Assembly (NCBI GenBank): GCA_021414245.1
Contig: JAIOOU010000004.1
Coordinates: forward strand, 186,001-250,000
From: Chloroflexota bacterium
GTDB taxonomy: Bacteria > Chloroflexota > Anaerolineae > Anaerolineales > Villigracilaceae
Length of the DNA stretch: 64,000 nucleotides
Direction: 5' to 3'
In this document: piece by piece, positions 1-8,339 of the stretch
Layout: each line of letters begins with the position of its first letter
Position numbering within the stretch: the stretch's first letter is position 1
Program-made: the position numbers and the translations under genes
Notes under the pieces: generated by a model
What the model saw: only the letters and a program-made list of their open reading frames with translations
Databases searched by the model: none
What the model was told of the DNA's origin: nothing

Positions 1-1081
1 TTAAACGGGACATTGCGTTGGTGCGGTACATCACCGCGCAGTCGCCGGGTTCGAATTGTTTGCTCAGCACGAGCTGGGCGATGGTATCCACCACAAAAGC
101 AGCCTCGCCGTAATCGTCGCGGGCTTCGAAAAAGAAGATCTTGTCGCCCGCACCGCGGTCGCTGAACAGTTTTTTCTTGCGGCGGTTGCCGGCGCGGTCG
201 ATCACGCTCATGGCGGCATCCAGGATGTTTTGATGGGAGCGGTAGTTCTGTTCCAGAAGCACCACCTGGGCATTCGGGAAATCCTGTTCGAAGCGGTGCA
301 CATTGCGCCAGTCTGCGCCGCGCCAGGCGTACACGCTTTGGTCTGGGTCGCCCACGCAGAAGATGTTCTTATGGAAGGAAGCCAGGTGTTTTACCAGCGC
401 GTATTGCGCGAGGTTGGTGTCCTGGAACTCGTCCACCAGAACGTGGCGGAATCTCTGTGCGTATTTGTCACGCACGGACGGAACTTCCTCCAGCAGGCGC
501 GCAGTGTAAACCAGCAGGTCGTCAAAGTCCACGGCGTTGCTGGCGATCAATCTCTTTTGATATTCGACATATACACGTTTGACCACTTCATCACGATAGG
601 TGCTGACCGGGTAATCGTCCGGTCCGATTAGTTCGTTCTTGGCGCGTGAGATGGCGGCATGAATGCTGGCGGGCCGGTAGAGTTTTTCGTTCAGGTTCAA
701 TTCCTTTACTACGCTTTTGACGATCCTCTCCTGGTCGTCCGAATCGAAGATCACAAAATTCGATTCAAGCGGCAGGTGCTCAACCTCGCGTCTCAGGATG
801 CGCGCACAAATGGAATGGAAGGTGCCCAGCATGATGCCTTCGGTGGCCTGCTCGTTCAACATGGCCTTGACCCGCTGATCCATTTCCTTCGCCGCCTTGT
901 TGGTGAATGTGACCGCGATGATCTGCCATGGGCGGACTCCTTCGGACGCGATCAGATACGCAATACGCTGCGTAAGCACCCGCGTCTTTCCGGACCCCGG
1001 GCCTGCCACTACCAGAACAGGTCCGTCCGCCGCTGTGACCGCTTTACGTTGTTGGGGGTTGAGTTTGTCTAGAAAATCCAT
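1..1081 (-). CDS. pcrA: ATP-dependent 3'-5' DNA helicase PcrA/UvrD, N-terminal part (cut by window edge)
   Basis: Superfamily 1A helicase acting in nucleotide excision repair and in clearing stalled replication or recombination intermediates. The first 360 residues are visible. They carry the Q motif (residues 8-12), Walker A GPGSGKT (27-33), motif Ia TFTNKAA, the DEAD-like box VDEFQDTN, motif III GDPDQSVYAWRGA and motif IV EQNYRS. The reading frame runs off position 1 with no stop, so domain 2 and the C-terminus lie outside. The ATG at 1081 is chosen because the conserved N-terminus (DFLDKLNPQQRKAV) begins there and a TATAAT box lies exactly 6 nt upstream, which suggests a leaderless mRNA. 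PcrA and UvrD cannot be told apart from this part. Confidence 0.95.
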   Translation of the reverse strand, partial: MDFLDKLNPQQRKAVTAADGPVLVVAGPGSGKTRVLTQRIAYLIASEGVRPWQIIAVTFTNKAAKEMDQRVKAMLNEQATEGIMLGTFHSICARILRREVEHLPLESNFVIFDSDDQERIVKSVVKELNLNEKLYRPASIHAAISRAKNELIGPDDYPVSTYRDEVVKRVYVEYQKRLIASNAVDFDDLLVYTARLLEEVPSVRDKYAQRFRHVLVDEFQDTNLAQYALVKHLASFHKNIFCVGDPDQSVYAWRGADWRNVHRFEQDFPNAQVVLLEQNYRSHQNILDAAMSVIDRAGNRRKKKLFSDRGAGDKIFFFEARDDYGEAAFVVDTIAQLVLSKQFEPGDCAVMYRTNAMSRL

Positions 1082-1087
1082 GAGTCT

Positions 1088-1093
1088 ATTATA
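1088..1093 (-). promoter_or_regulatory. -10 box of leaderless pcrA promoter
   Basis: On the minus strand TATAAT is followed by AGACTC and then the pcrA ATG. With the usual 6-7 nt from -10 box to start point, transcription would begin at the A of the ATG. No Shine-Dalgarno sequence fits between them, and no good -35 box is seen. Confidence 0.6.
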
Positions 1094-1100
1094 AACGGCG

Positions 1101-1133
1101 CGATAAATAATAAGGGCGGGGATGCCCCGCCCG
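1101..1133 (-). terminator. Rho-independent terminator of mscL
   Basis: GGGCGGGG (1114-1121) and CCCCGCCC (1125-1132) form an 8-bp GC stem with a 3-nt loop. On the minus strand it is followed by a T-rich tract (TTATTATTT). It lies 19 bp beyond the mscL stop and just upstream of the pcrA promoter. Confidence 0.75.
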
Positions 1134-1151
1134 TTTTCGATCCTTATTTTC

Positions 1152-1541
1152 TTACTTCAGTTCGGAAGTGCAGTGTGCACAGCGCGTGGCCTTGATCGGA
1201 ATCACGCTCAGACAGTACGGGCAGTCCTTGGTGGTGGGGTCCGCCGGGGCGGGGGCCTTTTTCATTTTGTTTGCAAGCTTGACGATGAGAAAGATCACAA
1301 AGGCGATGATGAGAAAGTCAAAGATGGCTTGTACAAATACGCCCCAGGTGATGACGGCTTCACCCACAGTGGTGGACAATCCGCTGAAGTTAATCCCGCC
1401 GATCAGAAGTCCGATCACGGGCATAAGAATGTCGTTGACCAGCGAACCAACGATTTTTCCGAACGCCCCGCCGATAATAACTGCAATGGCAAGGTCCAGC
1501 ACATTGCCGCGCATGACAAATTCCTTGAATTCCTTTAACAT
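1152..1541 (-). CDS. mscL: Large-conductance mechanosensitive channel MscL with C-terminal zinc ribbon
   Basis: Homopentameric membrane channel that opens under membrane tension and releases solutes on osmotic downshock. The 129-residue protein starts with the family signature [18 protein letters not shown]. It has TM1 at about residues 14-45, a periplasmic loop, and TM2 at about 65-92. The C-terminal helix is replaced or followed by a zinc ribbon with C107-x2-C110 and C121-x2-C124. E. coli MscL lacks the ribbon. The start is supported by AGGAG 6-7 nt upstream. The gene is monocistronic, with its own promoter (1577-1605) and terminator (1114-1132). Confidence 0.95.
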   Translation of the reverse strand: MLKEFKEFVMRGNVLDLAIAVIIGGAFGKIVGSLVNDILMPVIGLLIGGINFSGLSTTVGEAVITWGVFVQAIFDFLIIAFVIFLIVKLANKMKKAPAPADPTTKDCPYCLSVIPIKATRCAHCTSELK

Positions 1542-1576
1542 GTTTTCTCCTGTTTTTGGGTGATGGTTCCCTTTGG

Positions 1577-1605
1577 ATTTTATGGTATGGTCAGGGGTCT
1601 GTCAA
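1577..1605 (-). promoter_or_regulatory. Sigma-70 promoter of mscL
   Basis: Minus-strand TTGACA (1600-1605) and TAAAAT (1577-1582) are separated by exactly 17 bp. This leaves a leader of roughly 30 nt that carries the mscL ribosome binding site. Confidence 0.8.
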
Positions 1606-1641
1606 CGATGGGCAGCTTTTTGTGGAGCCTGCACCCGGTAA

Positions 1642-1737
1642 AGAACTGCTTTTTTGATGGCTGGGCAGGCAGCGGACGGGAAGATGTGCCGCTTTTTGTC
1701 AAAAATTGTCACAAAAATTGGCCCAAAAAACAGTTCT
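1642..1737. repeat. Long-range inverted repeat in the mscL-dpp intergenic region
   Basis: The 374-bp gap between mscL and the transporter operon holds no credible gene. It contains two arms, AGAACTGcTTTTTTG (1642-1656) and CCAAAAAACAGTTCT (1723-1737), complementary apart from one extra C. The interior holds A/T-rich TTTTTGTC and CAAAAATTG motifs. A second TATAAT lies at 1779-1784. The arms could form a folded leader RNA or be the ends of a small decayed element. No function is assigned. Confidence 0.45.
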
Positions 1738-1818
1738 CTAGAGGGGTGTTTTCCTGTTCTTCCGCCGTGTATTTTGAATATAATTGTGACTATACATATT
1801 TGCTTGGGGTCCCGGCTG

Positions 1819-1846
1819 TTGACGCTCCTAAAGAATTAGGTATAAT
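1819..1846 (+). promoter_or_regulatory. Sigma-70 promoter of the peptide-transport operon
   Basis: TTGACG (1819-1824) and TATAAT (1841-1846) are 16 bp apart. The predicted start near 1853 gives a leader of about 60 nt before the first ATPase gene. Confidence 0.8.
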
Positions 1847-1915
1847 CTAATTCGCTTTGAAGCACGGTCGTAATCGCAAGAGCAATTATCTCAATGTAGA
1901 AAAGGACCTTTGCGG

Positions 1916-2905
1916 ATGCCTGATCTTTTATTAGATATTAAAGGGCTCGAAACCGAGTTCAAGACTCCGGACGGGATCATCCATGCAGTCAATGGAGTGT
2001 CGTTCGGGCTGAAGGAAGGTGAAACACTGGGGGTTGTGGGGGAGAGCGGTTGTGGAAAGAGCGTTACGATGCTTTCTGTGCTCGGTCTCATTCCGTCACC
2101 TCCAGGAAAGGTGGTTGCGGGGGAAGCGTTATTTTTCGGCCAAGATCTTTTGAAAATGACAAAAGAGGAAATTCGTCTGGTGCGCGGTGCGCAGATCGGC
2201 ATGATTTTCCAGGACCCAATGACGTCCCTGAATCCCGTGTTGACCATTGGCCGTCAGATCGAAGAACCGTTGATGCTGCATATTGGAATGACCAAAAAGC
2301 AGGCTCAGGAACGCGCGGCTGAATTACTTGGCATGGTGGGAATTCCGAACGCCAAGGATCGTTTGAATGATTATCCTCATCAGTATTCGGGTGGAATGCG
2401 CCAGCGCGTCATGATCGCCATGGCGCTTTCGTGCAGTCCCCAGGTTTTGATCGCGGATGAACCCACAACGGCTTTGGATGTGACCATTCAGGCCCAGATC
2501 ATGGACCTGGTGAAGCGCCTGCGCAATGAACTCGGCATGACCATTGTCTGGATCACACATGATCTGGGTGTGGTGGCCGGGCTGGCTCAGCGTGTGATCG
2601 TGATGTACGGTGGTTTGATCATTGAAGAAGCGCCGGTAAATGAATTGTTTGCGAACCCCTCCCACCCATATACCGTCGGGCTGATCGGTAGCCTGCCGCG
2701 TGTGGACGAAACGGAACATTCGCGTTTGTTCTCGATTGACGGCCAGCCCCCGGTTCTATACCAGAAGCCGCATGCCTGTCCATTTGCGCCGCGCTGCAAG
2801 TGGGCCATGGAACGCTGCTGGAAGGAAAACCCCGCGCTTGAGACGGTTTCCAATGAACACCGGATCGCCTGCTGGGTCGATATCAAAACGGGGAGAAGCC
2901 GATAA
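1916..2905 (+). CDS. dppD: Peptide ABC transporter ATP-binding protein (DppD/OppD type)
   Basis: One of two cytoplasmic ATPases that power di/oligopeptide import. The 329-residue protein has Walker A GESGCGKS (residues 42-49), the Q-loop region [11 protein letters not shown], the signature YSGGMRQRV, Walker [13 protein letters not shown], the switch histidine in WITHDLGV, and the Cys-rich Opp/Dpp C-terminal extension [14 protein letters not shown]. The ATG at 1916 is preferred over the in-frame TTG at 1910 because AAAGGA (1901-1906) has proper spacing only to the ATG. The stop overlaps the next ATG by one base (TAATG). Substrate (di- or oligopeptide, nickel) cannot be read from sequence. Confidence 0.93.
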   Translation: MPDLLLDIKGLETEFKTPDGIIHAVNGVSFGLKEGETLGVVGESGCGKSVTMLSVLGLIPSPPGKVVAGEALFFGQDLLKMTKEEIRLVRGAQIGMIFQDPMTSLNPVLTIGRQIEEPLMLHIGMTKKQAQERAAELLGMVGIPNAKDRLNDYPHQYSGGMRQRVMIAMALSCSPQVLIADEPTTALDVTIQAQIMDLVKRLRNELGMTIVWITHDLGVVAGLAQRVIVMYGGLIIEEAPVNELFANPSHPYTVGLIGSLPRVDETEHSRLFSIDGQPPVLYQKPHACPFAPRCKWAMERCWKENPALETVSNEHRIACWVDIKTGRSR

Positions 2906-3891
2906 TGACTACTAGCAATGAAGAAACCATTCTCCAGGTTGAAGACCTGAAAATGCACTTCCCGATTTACCGCGGCGTTTTTCAACGCCAGGTGGGGGCA
3001 GTCCATGCGGTGGATGGGATTTCGTTCGATGTCCGGCGTGGTGAAACGCTGGGTCTTGTGGGTGAATCCGGTTGCGGTAAATCCACCACTGGCAGGACCA
3101 TTTTGCAATTGTACAAACCGACGGCAGGTCAGGTCCATTTTAATGGAGTTGACCTTGTTTCGTTAAAAGGCGAAGAGCTGCGTATGATGCGCCGCAAGAT
3201 GCAGATGATCTTCCAGGACCCATATGCCAGTTTGAATCCGCGCATGACTGTTGCGGATACCGTCGGTGAACCGCTCATGGTTCACAATGTGGCCACCGGC
3301 AAGGAGATCCAGGAACGTGTGCAACAGCTGCTGGAGTTGGTGGGCCTGAACCCGGCTTTTGCCAGCCGTTATCCTCATGAATTTTCAGGCGGTCAGCGCC
3401 AGCGTATTGGTGTGGCGCGCGCCCTGGCTTTACAACCCTCGTTTATCGTTTGCGATGAGCCAATATCCGCCCTGGACGTGTCCATTCAGGCGCAGGTCGT
3501 AAACCTGCTTGAGGAACTGCAGGAGCAATTCAATCTCACCTATCTGTTCATTGCCCATGACCTGTCCATGGTCCGCCATATCAGCAAACGCGTGGCGGTC
3601 ATGTATCTTGGCGTGATCATGGAATTGGCGGACCGGGATGATTTGTATCTCCATCCTCTCCATCCATATACCCAGGCTTTGCTCTCAGCGGTTCCAATTC
3701 CGGATCCGGTGGCGGATGCCAGGCGCACCCGCACAATTCTGGAGGGGGATGTTCCCTCCCCGGTTAACCCGCCTTCAGGCTGCCGATTCCGCACACGCTG
3801 CCCCATCGCTGAAAAGATCTGCGCCGAGTCGCGCCCTGATTTCCGCGAGGTTTCATCAGGCCATTTTGTGGCCTGTCATATGGTCAAGTAG
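2905..3891 (+). CDS. dppF: Peptide ABC transporter ATP-binding protein (DppF/OppF type)
   Basis: Second ATPase of the importer, pairing with the upstream DppD. The 328-residue protein has Walker A GESGCGKS at 53-60, [14 protein letters not shown], signature [15 protein letters not shown], Walker [13 protein letters not shown], the switch histidine in IAHDLSMV, and the C-terminal [14 protein letters not shown] extension typical of OppF/DppF. Translation is probably coupled to dppD through the 1-bp stop/start overlap. It is 57-60% alike by eye to the second copy at 12240, pointing to duplication of the ATPase pair within this locus or separate recruitment. Confidence 0.93.
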   Translation: MTTSNEETILQVEDLKMHFPIYRGVFQRQVGAVHAVDGISFDVRRGETLGLVGESGCGKSTTGRTILQLYKPTAGQVHFNGVDLVSLKGEELRMMRRKMQMIFQDPYASLNPRMTVADTVGEPLMVHNVATGKEIQERVQQLLELVGLNPAFASRYPHEFSGGQRQRIGVARALALQPSFIVCDEPISALDVSIQAQVVNLLEELQEQFNLTYLFIAHDLSMVRHISKRVAVMYLGVIMELADRDDLYLHPLHPYTQALLSAVPIPDPVADARRTRTILEGDVPSPVNPPSGCRFRTRCPIAEKICAESRPDFREVSSGHFVACHMVK

Positions 3892-4016
3892 AAGCTTTTC
3901 ATATTCATAAAAGGAGGTGGTTGTCTGCAAGTAAAGATGAGATCATTCATGATCTATTACCTGCTCAATGTAAGTTCGTAAATCAAAACTTTCCATATTT
4001 TGTGAGGAGAAGAAAA
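3892..4016 (+). other. dppF-binding protein spacer with orphan Shine-Dalgarno and 16-bp palindrome
   Basis: AAGGAGGTG (3911-3919) is a near-perfect anti-16S match, but it is followed within usable distance only by a TTG at 3921 (3 nt from the core) and a GTG mini-ORF of five codons. The real lipoprotein start at 4017 has its own GAGGAGA. AGATCATTCATGATCT (3940-3955) is a perfect palindrome that could be an operator or a short hairpin. In frame, the spacer reads through to the lipoprotein, but the translation looks non-coding. Confidence 0.5.
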
Positions 4017-6068
4017 ATGCGTAAAATGTTTACTTTGCTAAGCCTTCTCGTCGTCGCCAGCATGGCTCTTGCTGCTTGTGGTGGTACATCCACTCAGGCT
4101 CCTGCCACCGGCGGTGATGCGACCCAGGCTCCTGGTGACACAAGTGCCCCCTCCGGCTTCCACGCCGCGGATACAACCACACTTGTTGTTGCAGAATCCG
4201 AAGTTGGTATCGATACCCTCGATCCAGCATTGGCTTACGACACTGCTTCGGGTGAAATCATCCAGAACGTCTACGAGACCCTGGTCTTCTATGATGGCGA
4301 TGCGACCGATAAATTCGTTCCCCAACTCGCCTCTGAAATGCCCACCGTTTCCGCCGATGGCACAACCTACACCTTCAAGATCCGCTCCGGTGTGAAGTTC
4401 CACAATGGCGACGTCATGACCCCGTCTGATGTGGCCTATTCCTTCCAGCGCGGACTTTTGCAGGGCGGTACTTCCTCCCCGCAATGGCTGCTGACCGAGC
4501 CCTTCTACGGCGTTGGCGTTGACGATGTCTCCCTTTTGGTTGATCCGGAAGGCAATCTCTATGACGACCGCGAAGCACTCTCCGCTGCCGACCCCGCCAC
4601 CCTCGTGGCTGCCTGTGAACAGACCAAGGCCGCGATCGTGGCCGACGATGCCGCTGGCACCGTCACCATGACCCTCAAGCAAGCCTGGGGTCCTTTCCTC
4701 CCCACAATCGCCCAAACCTGGGGCTCCGTTATGGACCAGAAATGGGTTGTTGAGAACGGCGGCTGGGATGGTTCCTGCGATACGTGGCAGAACTTCTACG
4801 GCATGGCTTCCGCTGATGATCCTTTGAGCGGCATTGCCAACGGTACCGGCGCCTTCACCCTCGACAAATTTGCCAACGGTGAAGAAATTGACCTGGTCCG
4901 TTTCGCTGATTACTGGCGCGAACCTTCCAAACTCGAGCGTGTGATCTTCAAGCAGGTTCCTGAATGGGGTACCCGCTTCGCCATGATGCAGGCTGGTGAT
5001 GCCGATTTGGCCACCGTGCCCTCTGCAAACCGCTCCCAGATGGACGCCTTGGTCGGCATCTATCAGGTCTTCGATACCGCTTCGAATACCTATGGACCCG
5101 AGCAGGAAGTCTGTGGTTACGACGAGACCGCTTTGGGCGCCGCCAAGTTCACTCCCTGCGCCGCAGGCGAGACCGGCAATGGTGGACAATTCCGCCTGCG
5201 CATTGGCCGCCCTGTGATCTCCATGGACGTGCTTCTGTCCAACTGGAACATTGCCACCTCCGAAGAAAGCCCGAACCCCTACATTGGCTCCGGCAAACTC
5301 GATGGCAATGGTATCCCGGCTGACTTCTTTAGCGATGTTCACATCCGCAAGGCCTTTGGATATTGTTTCGACTTCGACACCCTGCTGAACGATGTGTTCA
5401 GTGGCGAGGCCGTTCAATCCTTCCAGCTGCCCCTCGCTGGCATGCCCGGCTACTTCCCCGACACCCCCCACTACACCTTTGACCTCGCTCAATGCGAAGC
5501 TGAATTCAAGCTCGCTGACCTGGACAAGGATGGCATTGCCGCTGGTGACGATCCCGAAGGCGATGTTTGGACCACCGGTTTCCGCGTCCAGATGGCCTAC
5601 AATCAGGGCAACTCCACCCGTCAGACGATCGCCGAGATCCTGGCTGGCAATCTTGCCTCCGTCAACGAACTGTTCCTCGTCGAGACCCTTGGTCTGCCGT
5701 GGCCTGCTTACCTGCGCTCTCAGCGTGCCAAGCAGCTCCCGCTCATGACCGGCGGCTGGCAGGAAGATATTCACGATCCCCACAACTGGTACCAGCCCTA
5801 CACCACCGGTACGTATGGTGGCCGCCAGTCCCTGCCCGATGATGTCAAGGCCCAATTCCGTGACATTCTCGAACGCGGTGTTTCCGAGACAGATCCCGCC
5901 AAGCGCGCTGAGATCTACAAGGAAGCCAACACCTTGTACTACGATCTGGCTGTAGGCATCCCGTTGGAAGTAACCACCAGCCATGGCTTCTCACAACGCT
6001 GGCTCCAGGGCGTCGTGTTGAACCCGATCCTGTCTGGCAACTACTACTACCCGATGTACAAAGAATAG
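4017..6068 (+). CDS. Peptide ABC transporter substrate-binding lipoprotein (family 5)
   Basis: Membrane-anchored receptor that hands peptides to the DppB/DppC permease. The 683-residue protein has a lipoprotein signal (MRKMFTLL...) with lipobox LAAC and lipidated Cys21, a Ser/Thr/Ala-rich tether, then the SBP_bac_5 fold with the recognisable stretch YTFKIRSGVKFHNGDVMTPSDVAYSFQRG. It is longer than the usual 530-600 residues because of inserts, including acidic loops near NLYDDREALSAAD and DLDKDGIAAGDDPEGD. The latter resembles a calcium-binding loop. The frame is open upstream to 3921, but the ATG at 4017 follows GAGGAGA and begins the signal peptide. The gene sits between the ATPases and permeases. 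Confidence 0.93.
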   Translation: MRKMFTLLSLLVVASMALAACGGTSTQAPATGGDATQAPGDTSAPSGFHAADTTTLVVAESEVGIDTLDPALAYDTASGEIIQNVYETLVFYDGDATDKFVPQLASEMPTVSADGTTYTFKIRSGVKFHNGDVMTPSDVAYSFQRGLLQGGTSSPQWLLTEPFYGVGVDDVSLLVDPEGNLYDDREALSAADPATLVAACEQTKAAIVADDAAGTVTMTLKQAWGPFLPTIAQTWGSVMDQKWVVENGGWDGSCDTWQNFYGMASADDPLSGIANGTGAFTLDKFANGEEIDLVRFADYWREPSKLERVIFKQVPEWGTRFAMMQAGDADLATVPSANRSQMDALVGIYQVFDTASNTYGPEQEVCGYDETALGAAKFTPCAAGETGNGGQFRLRIGRPVISMDVLLSNWNIATSEESPNPYIGSGKLDGNGIPADFFSDVHIRKAFGYCFDFDTLLNDVFSGEAVQSFQLPLAGMPGYFPDTPHYTFDLAQCEAEFKLADLDKDGIAAGDDPEGDVWTTGFRVQMAYNQGNSTRQTIAEILAGNLASVNELFLVETLGLPWPAYLRSQRAKQLPLMTGGWQEDIHDPHNWYQPYTTGTYGGRQSLPDDVKAQFRDILERGVSETDPAKRAEIYKEANTLYYDLAVGIPLEVTTSHGFSQRWLQGVVLNPILSGNYYYPMYKE

Positions 6069-6090
6069 TTCGACGAACAAACTGAAGTAA

Positions 6091-6120
6091 ATTCGGAGGC
6101 CTGGAAACAGGCCTCCGAAT
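6091..6120 (+). terminator. Perfect 13-bp hairpin after the binding-protein gene
   Basis: ATTCGGAGGCCTG (6091-6103), loop GAAA, and the exact complement (6108-6120). There is no U-tract (CCCTTCAG follows). It is therefore more likely a partial terminator or an mRNA-protecting 3' hairpin that raises binding-protein output relative to the permeases downstream. Confidence 0.65.
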
Positions 6121-6143
6121 CCCTTCAGAATTCCGATTTGCCG

Positions 6144-6172
6144 AGTATAAAGAACCCGGGGTTCCCTATACT
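6144..6172 (+). other. Second hairpin upstream of the permease genes
   Basis: AGTATA (6144-6149) pairs with TATACT (6167-6172), and an inner GAACC pairs with GGTTC around a 3-nt loop. It lies 44 bp before dppB. It may add to attenuation or mRNA stability, and it also contains a TATAAA-like sequence. Confidence 0.45.
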
Positions 6173-6215
6173 TGGGAAGTCAGAATAAAACTTTTAGCTC
6201 GAAAGAGGTTGTTTA

Positions 6216-7280
6216 ATGACCACATATATTATTCGCCGTTTGCTGTTGGTGCCGGTTCTCCTGTTTGGAGTGACTGTCTTGATCTTTGCCATGCTGCAAT
6301 TTCTTTCGCCTGTCGAGCGGACAGCACTTTATGTTCGCGATTTTCCCAAGAATGACAAGGCGATCGAAGGCCTGATCAAACGCTACGGTTTTGACCAGCC
6401 GATCTATGTTCAATACTGGACCTGGCTCGTTGGCAAGGTCGACAAAACCTCAGGCGTGCGCGAGGGCGGCATCCTCTTTGGGAATTTTGGATATTCCCGT
6501 TCGGCTTCCCAGCCGGTCGCCGAGTTGATCGCGCGCCGCTTCCCTAATACACTGGACCTGACCATTTGGACGGTGGCACCGATGATCCTGATAGGTATAT
6601 GGATGGGGGTCCAGGCGGCGGTGCATCACAATGGATTTATCGACCAAGCGGCCCGTGTTTTTAGCATTGTCGGAACCTCCTTCCCAACCTTCGTTTTTGG
6701 TTTGTTAATGTTGCTTATCTTTTATGCCAATTTGCACTGGTTTTCGCCCGGACGTTTGTCCGATGCGTACAACCAGGTCGTTGATTCAAGCAGTTTCACT
6801 CATTACACTTCGCTTCTTACTTTTGACGCCCTTTTGAATGGCCGCTTCGACATCTTTCTGGATGCATTGCGCCATATGTTCCTGCCCATTTTGACCCTCT
6901 CATACATCAGTTGGGCCACCTTCCTGCGCGTGACGCGCGGTTCCATGCTTGAAACCCTCCGCATGGAATATGTGACGACCGCACGTGCGATGGGCCTGCC
7001 GGAGCGGGATGTGATCTTCAAACATGCCCAGCCGAACGCCATGTTGCCGGTATTGACCCTGGCCGGGTTCAGCATCGTGGGTTTGTTGGGCGGTGTTCTG
7101 ATCACGGAAACGGTCTTCAATTACCCCGGCATCGGTTCGGCTGCTGCGCGTGCTGCCACCAGCCTGGATGTGGTAGCCATGCTTGGTTTCGCCCTTTTCA
7201 ATGGATTGATCCTGATCGTCGCAAACCTGGTCGTTGATGTTCTGTATGCCTTCGTCGACCCGCGCGTGCGTTTATCATAA
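6216..7280 (+). CDS. dppB: Peptide ABC transporter permease (DppB/OppB type)
   Basis: Inner-membrane half of the peptide channel. The 354-residue protein opens with the typical IRRLLLVPVLLFGVTVLIF segment and has about six membrane spans. Near the C-terminus it carries the EAA loop that docks on the ATPases (ARAMGLPERDVIFKHAQPNAMLPV) and ends in the family motif VDVLYAFVDPRVRLS. A GAAAGAGG ribosome site lies before the ATG. The dppC start follows 12 bp after the stop, so the two are co-translated. Confidence 0.93.
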   Translation: MTTYIIRRLLLVPVLLFGVTVLIFAMLQFLSPVERTALYVRDFPKNDKAIEGLIKRYGFDQPIYVQYWTWLVGKVDKTSGVREGGILFGNFGYSRSASQPVAELIARRFPNTLDLTIWTVAPMILIGIWMGVQAAVHHNGFIDQAARVFSIVGTSFPTFVFGLLMLLIFYANLHWFSPGRLSDAYNQVVDSSSFTHYTSLLTFDALLNGRFDIFLDALRHMFLPILTLSYISWATFLRVTRGSMLETLRMEYVTTARAMGLPERDVIFKHAQPNAMLPVLTLAGFSIVGLLGGVLITETVFNYPGIGSAAARAATSLDVVAMLGFALFNGLILIVANLVVDVLYAFVDPRVRLS

Positions 7281-7292
7281 GGAGATTTGATC

Positions 7293-8333
7293 ATGACTGT
7301 AACTGCTCCCACCGGCGATAATACCTTGCTGGGCGAGAATGTCGCGACCCGCAAGATTGGCCGCTTTGAAAGATTTCTCGGACCGGAAAACTACCGTATT
7401 CTTACCGGTTTGCTCAAAACACCGGCATCCATCGCGGGCTTTGTGTTGATTGCTTTTTTCATCTTCATCTCTCTTGCCGCCCCCCTGATCATTCCACCGG
7501 TCACTGCTTCTGATCCCTTCAAGATCCCGCGTGATGGTTTCCGCTCTGATCCGCGCCCGATGGGCTCCGAATGGACCCGGAATGTTCCGGATGTTCCCTT
7601 CTGGTACAAGGCAGTGACCGGCAAGGATGAATGGGTTCATCTCCTCGGCACCTCCGAAGGCCAATATGATATCTTTTACGGAATCGTCTGGGGCACACGT
7701 ACCGCCTTTAAGACCGGCCTGGTGGTTACCATTGCCACTTTCCTGATTGGCATCATTTATGGTTCCATCTCTGCGTATTATGGCGGTTTTGTGGACAATA
7801 TCATGATGCGTGTTGTGGATATCCTGTTGATTCTCCCGAGTATTCTTGCCGTTCTCATCCTGGCTTCCGTTTTAACCCCCAGAATAGGAAAAAGCCTGAT
7901 TCCAGCCATGATCGCGTTAATTGCCTTCGGGTGGATGGGATATTCGCGCATCATTCGAGGGGATATCCTTTCCGTAAAGCAGCGTGACTATGTTCTGGCT
8001 GCCCGCGTGATCGGTGTAAAGGACAGCCGTATTCTCTTCCGTCACATCCTTCCCAACGCGATCTTCCCCACTCTTGTGCTGGCCTCGCTCGCCATCGGTG
8101 ACGTGGTGCTCAGTTTTGCGGCGCTTTCATTCCTCGGCATTGGCACTGAGGTTGGTTATGCGGACTGGGGCCAGGTGCTTTCTTTTGCCCGTAACTGGAT
8201 CACCAGCCTGAACACCTACTGGTATATCATTGTCTGGCCAGGTCTCACCCTGGTGCTGTTCGTCATGGGCTGGAACCTTGTGGGGGATGCCCTGCGCGAT
8301 GTTCTGGATCCGCGCATGCGCGGCAAGACCTAA
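7293..8333 (+). CDS. dppC: Peptide ABC transporter permease (DppC/OppC type)
   Basis: Partner permease of DppB. The 346-residue protein has an N-terminal span (GFVLIAFFIFISLAAPLII), a long extracytoplasmic loop (residues about 60-120), five further spans, and the EAA loop AARVIGVKDSRILFRHILPNAIFPT. It ends GDALRDVLDPRMRGKT, typical of OppC. ATG 7293 is chosen over the in-frame TTG 7287 because AAGGAG (7279-7284) sits 8 nt before it. The operon probably ends at, or is attenuated by, the terminator hairpin at 8384-8413 inside the next gene. Confidence 0.93.
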   Translation: MTVTAPTGDNTLLGENVATRKIGRFERFLGPENYRILTGLLKTPASIAGFVLIAFFIFISLAAPLIIPPVTASDPFKIPRDGFRSDPRPMGSEWTRNVPDVPFWYKAVTGKDEWVHLLGTSEGQYDIFYGIVWGTRTAFKTGLVVTIATFLIGIIYGSISAYYGGFVDNIMMRVVDILLILPSILAVLILASVLTPRIGKSLIPAMIALIAFGWMGYSRIIRGDILSVKQRDYVLAARVIGVKDSRILFRHILPNAIFPTLVLASLAIGDVVLSFAALSFLGIGTEVGYADWGQVLSFARNWITSLNTYWYIIVWPGLTLVLFVMGWNLVGDALRDVLDPRMRGKT

Positions 8334-8339
8334 ATTTCC

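Noticed and set aside
4038-5984. 648-codon minus-strand open frame across the binding-protein gene
   Set aside because: Antisense mirror of a well-supported lipoprotein gene with GC-rich third positions; its translation (Gly/Val-rich, no motifs) is not protein-like, and the plus strand has signal peptide, RBS and family motifs.
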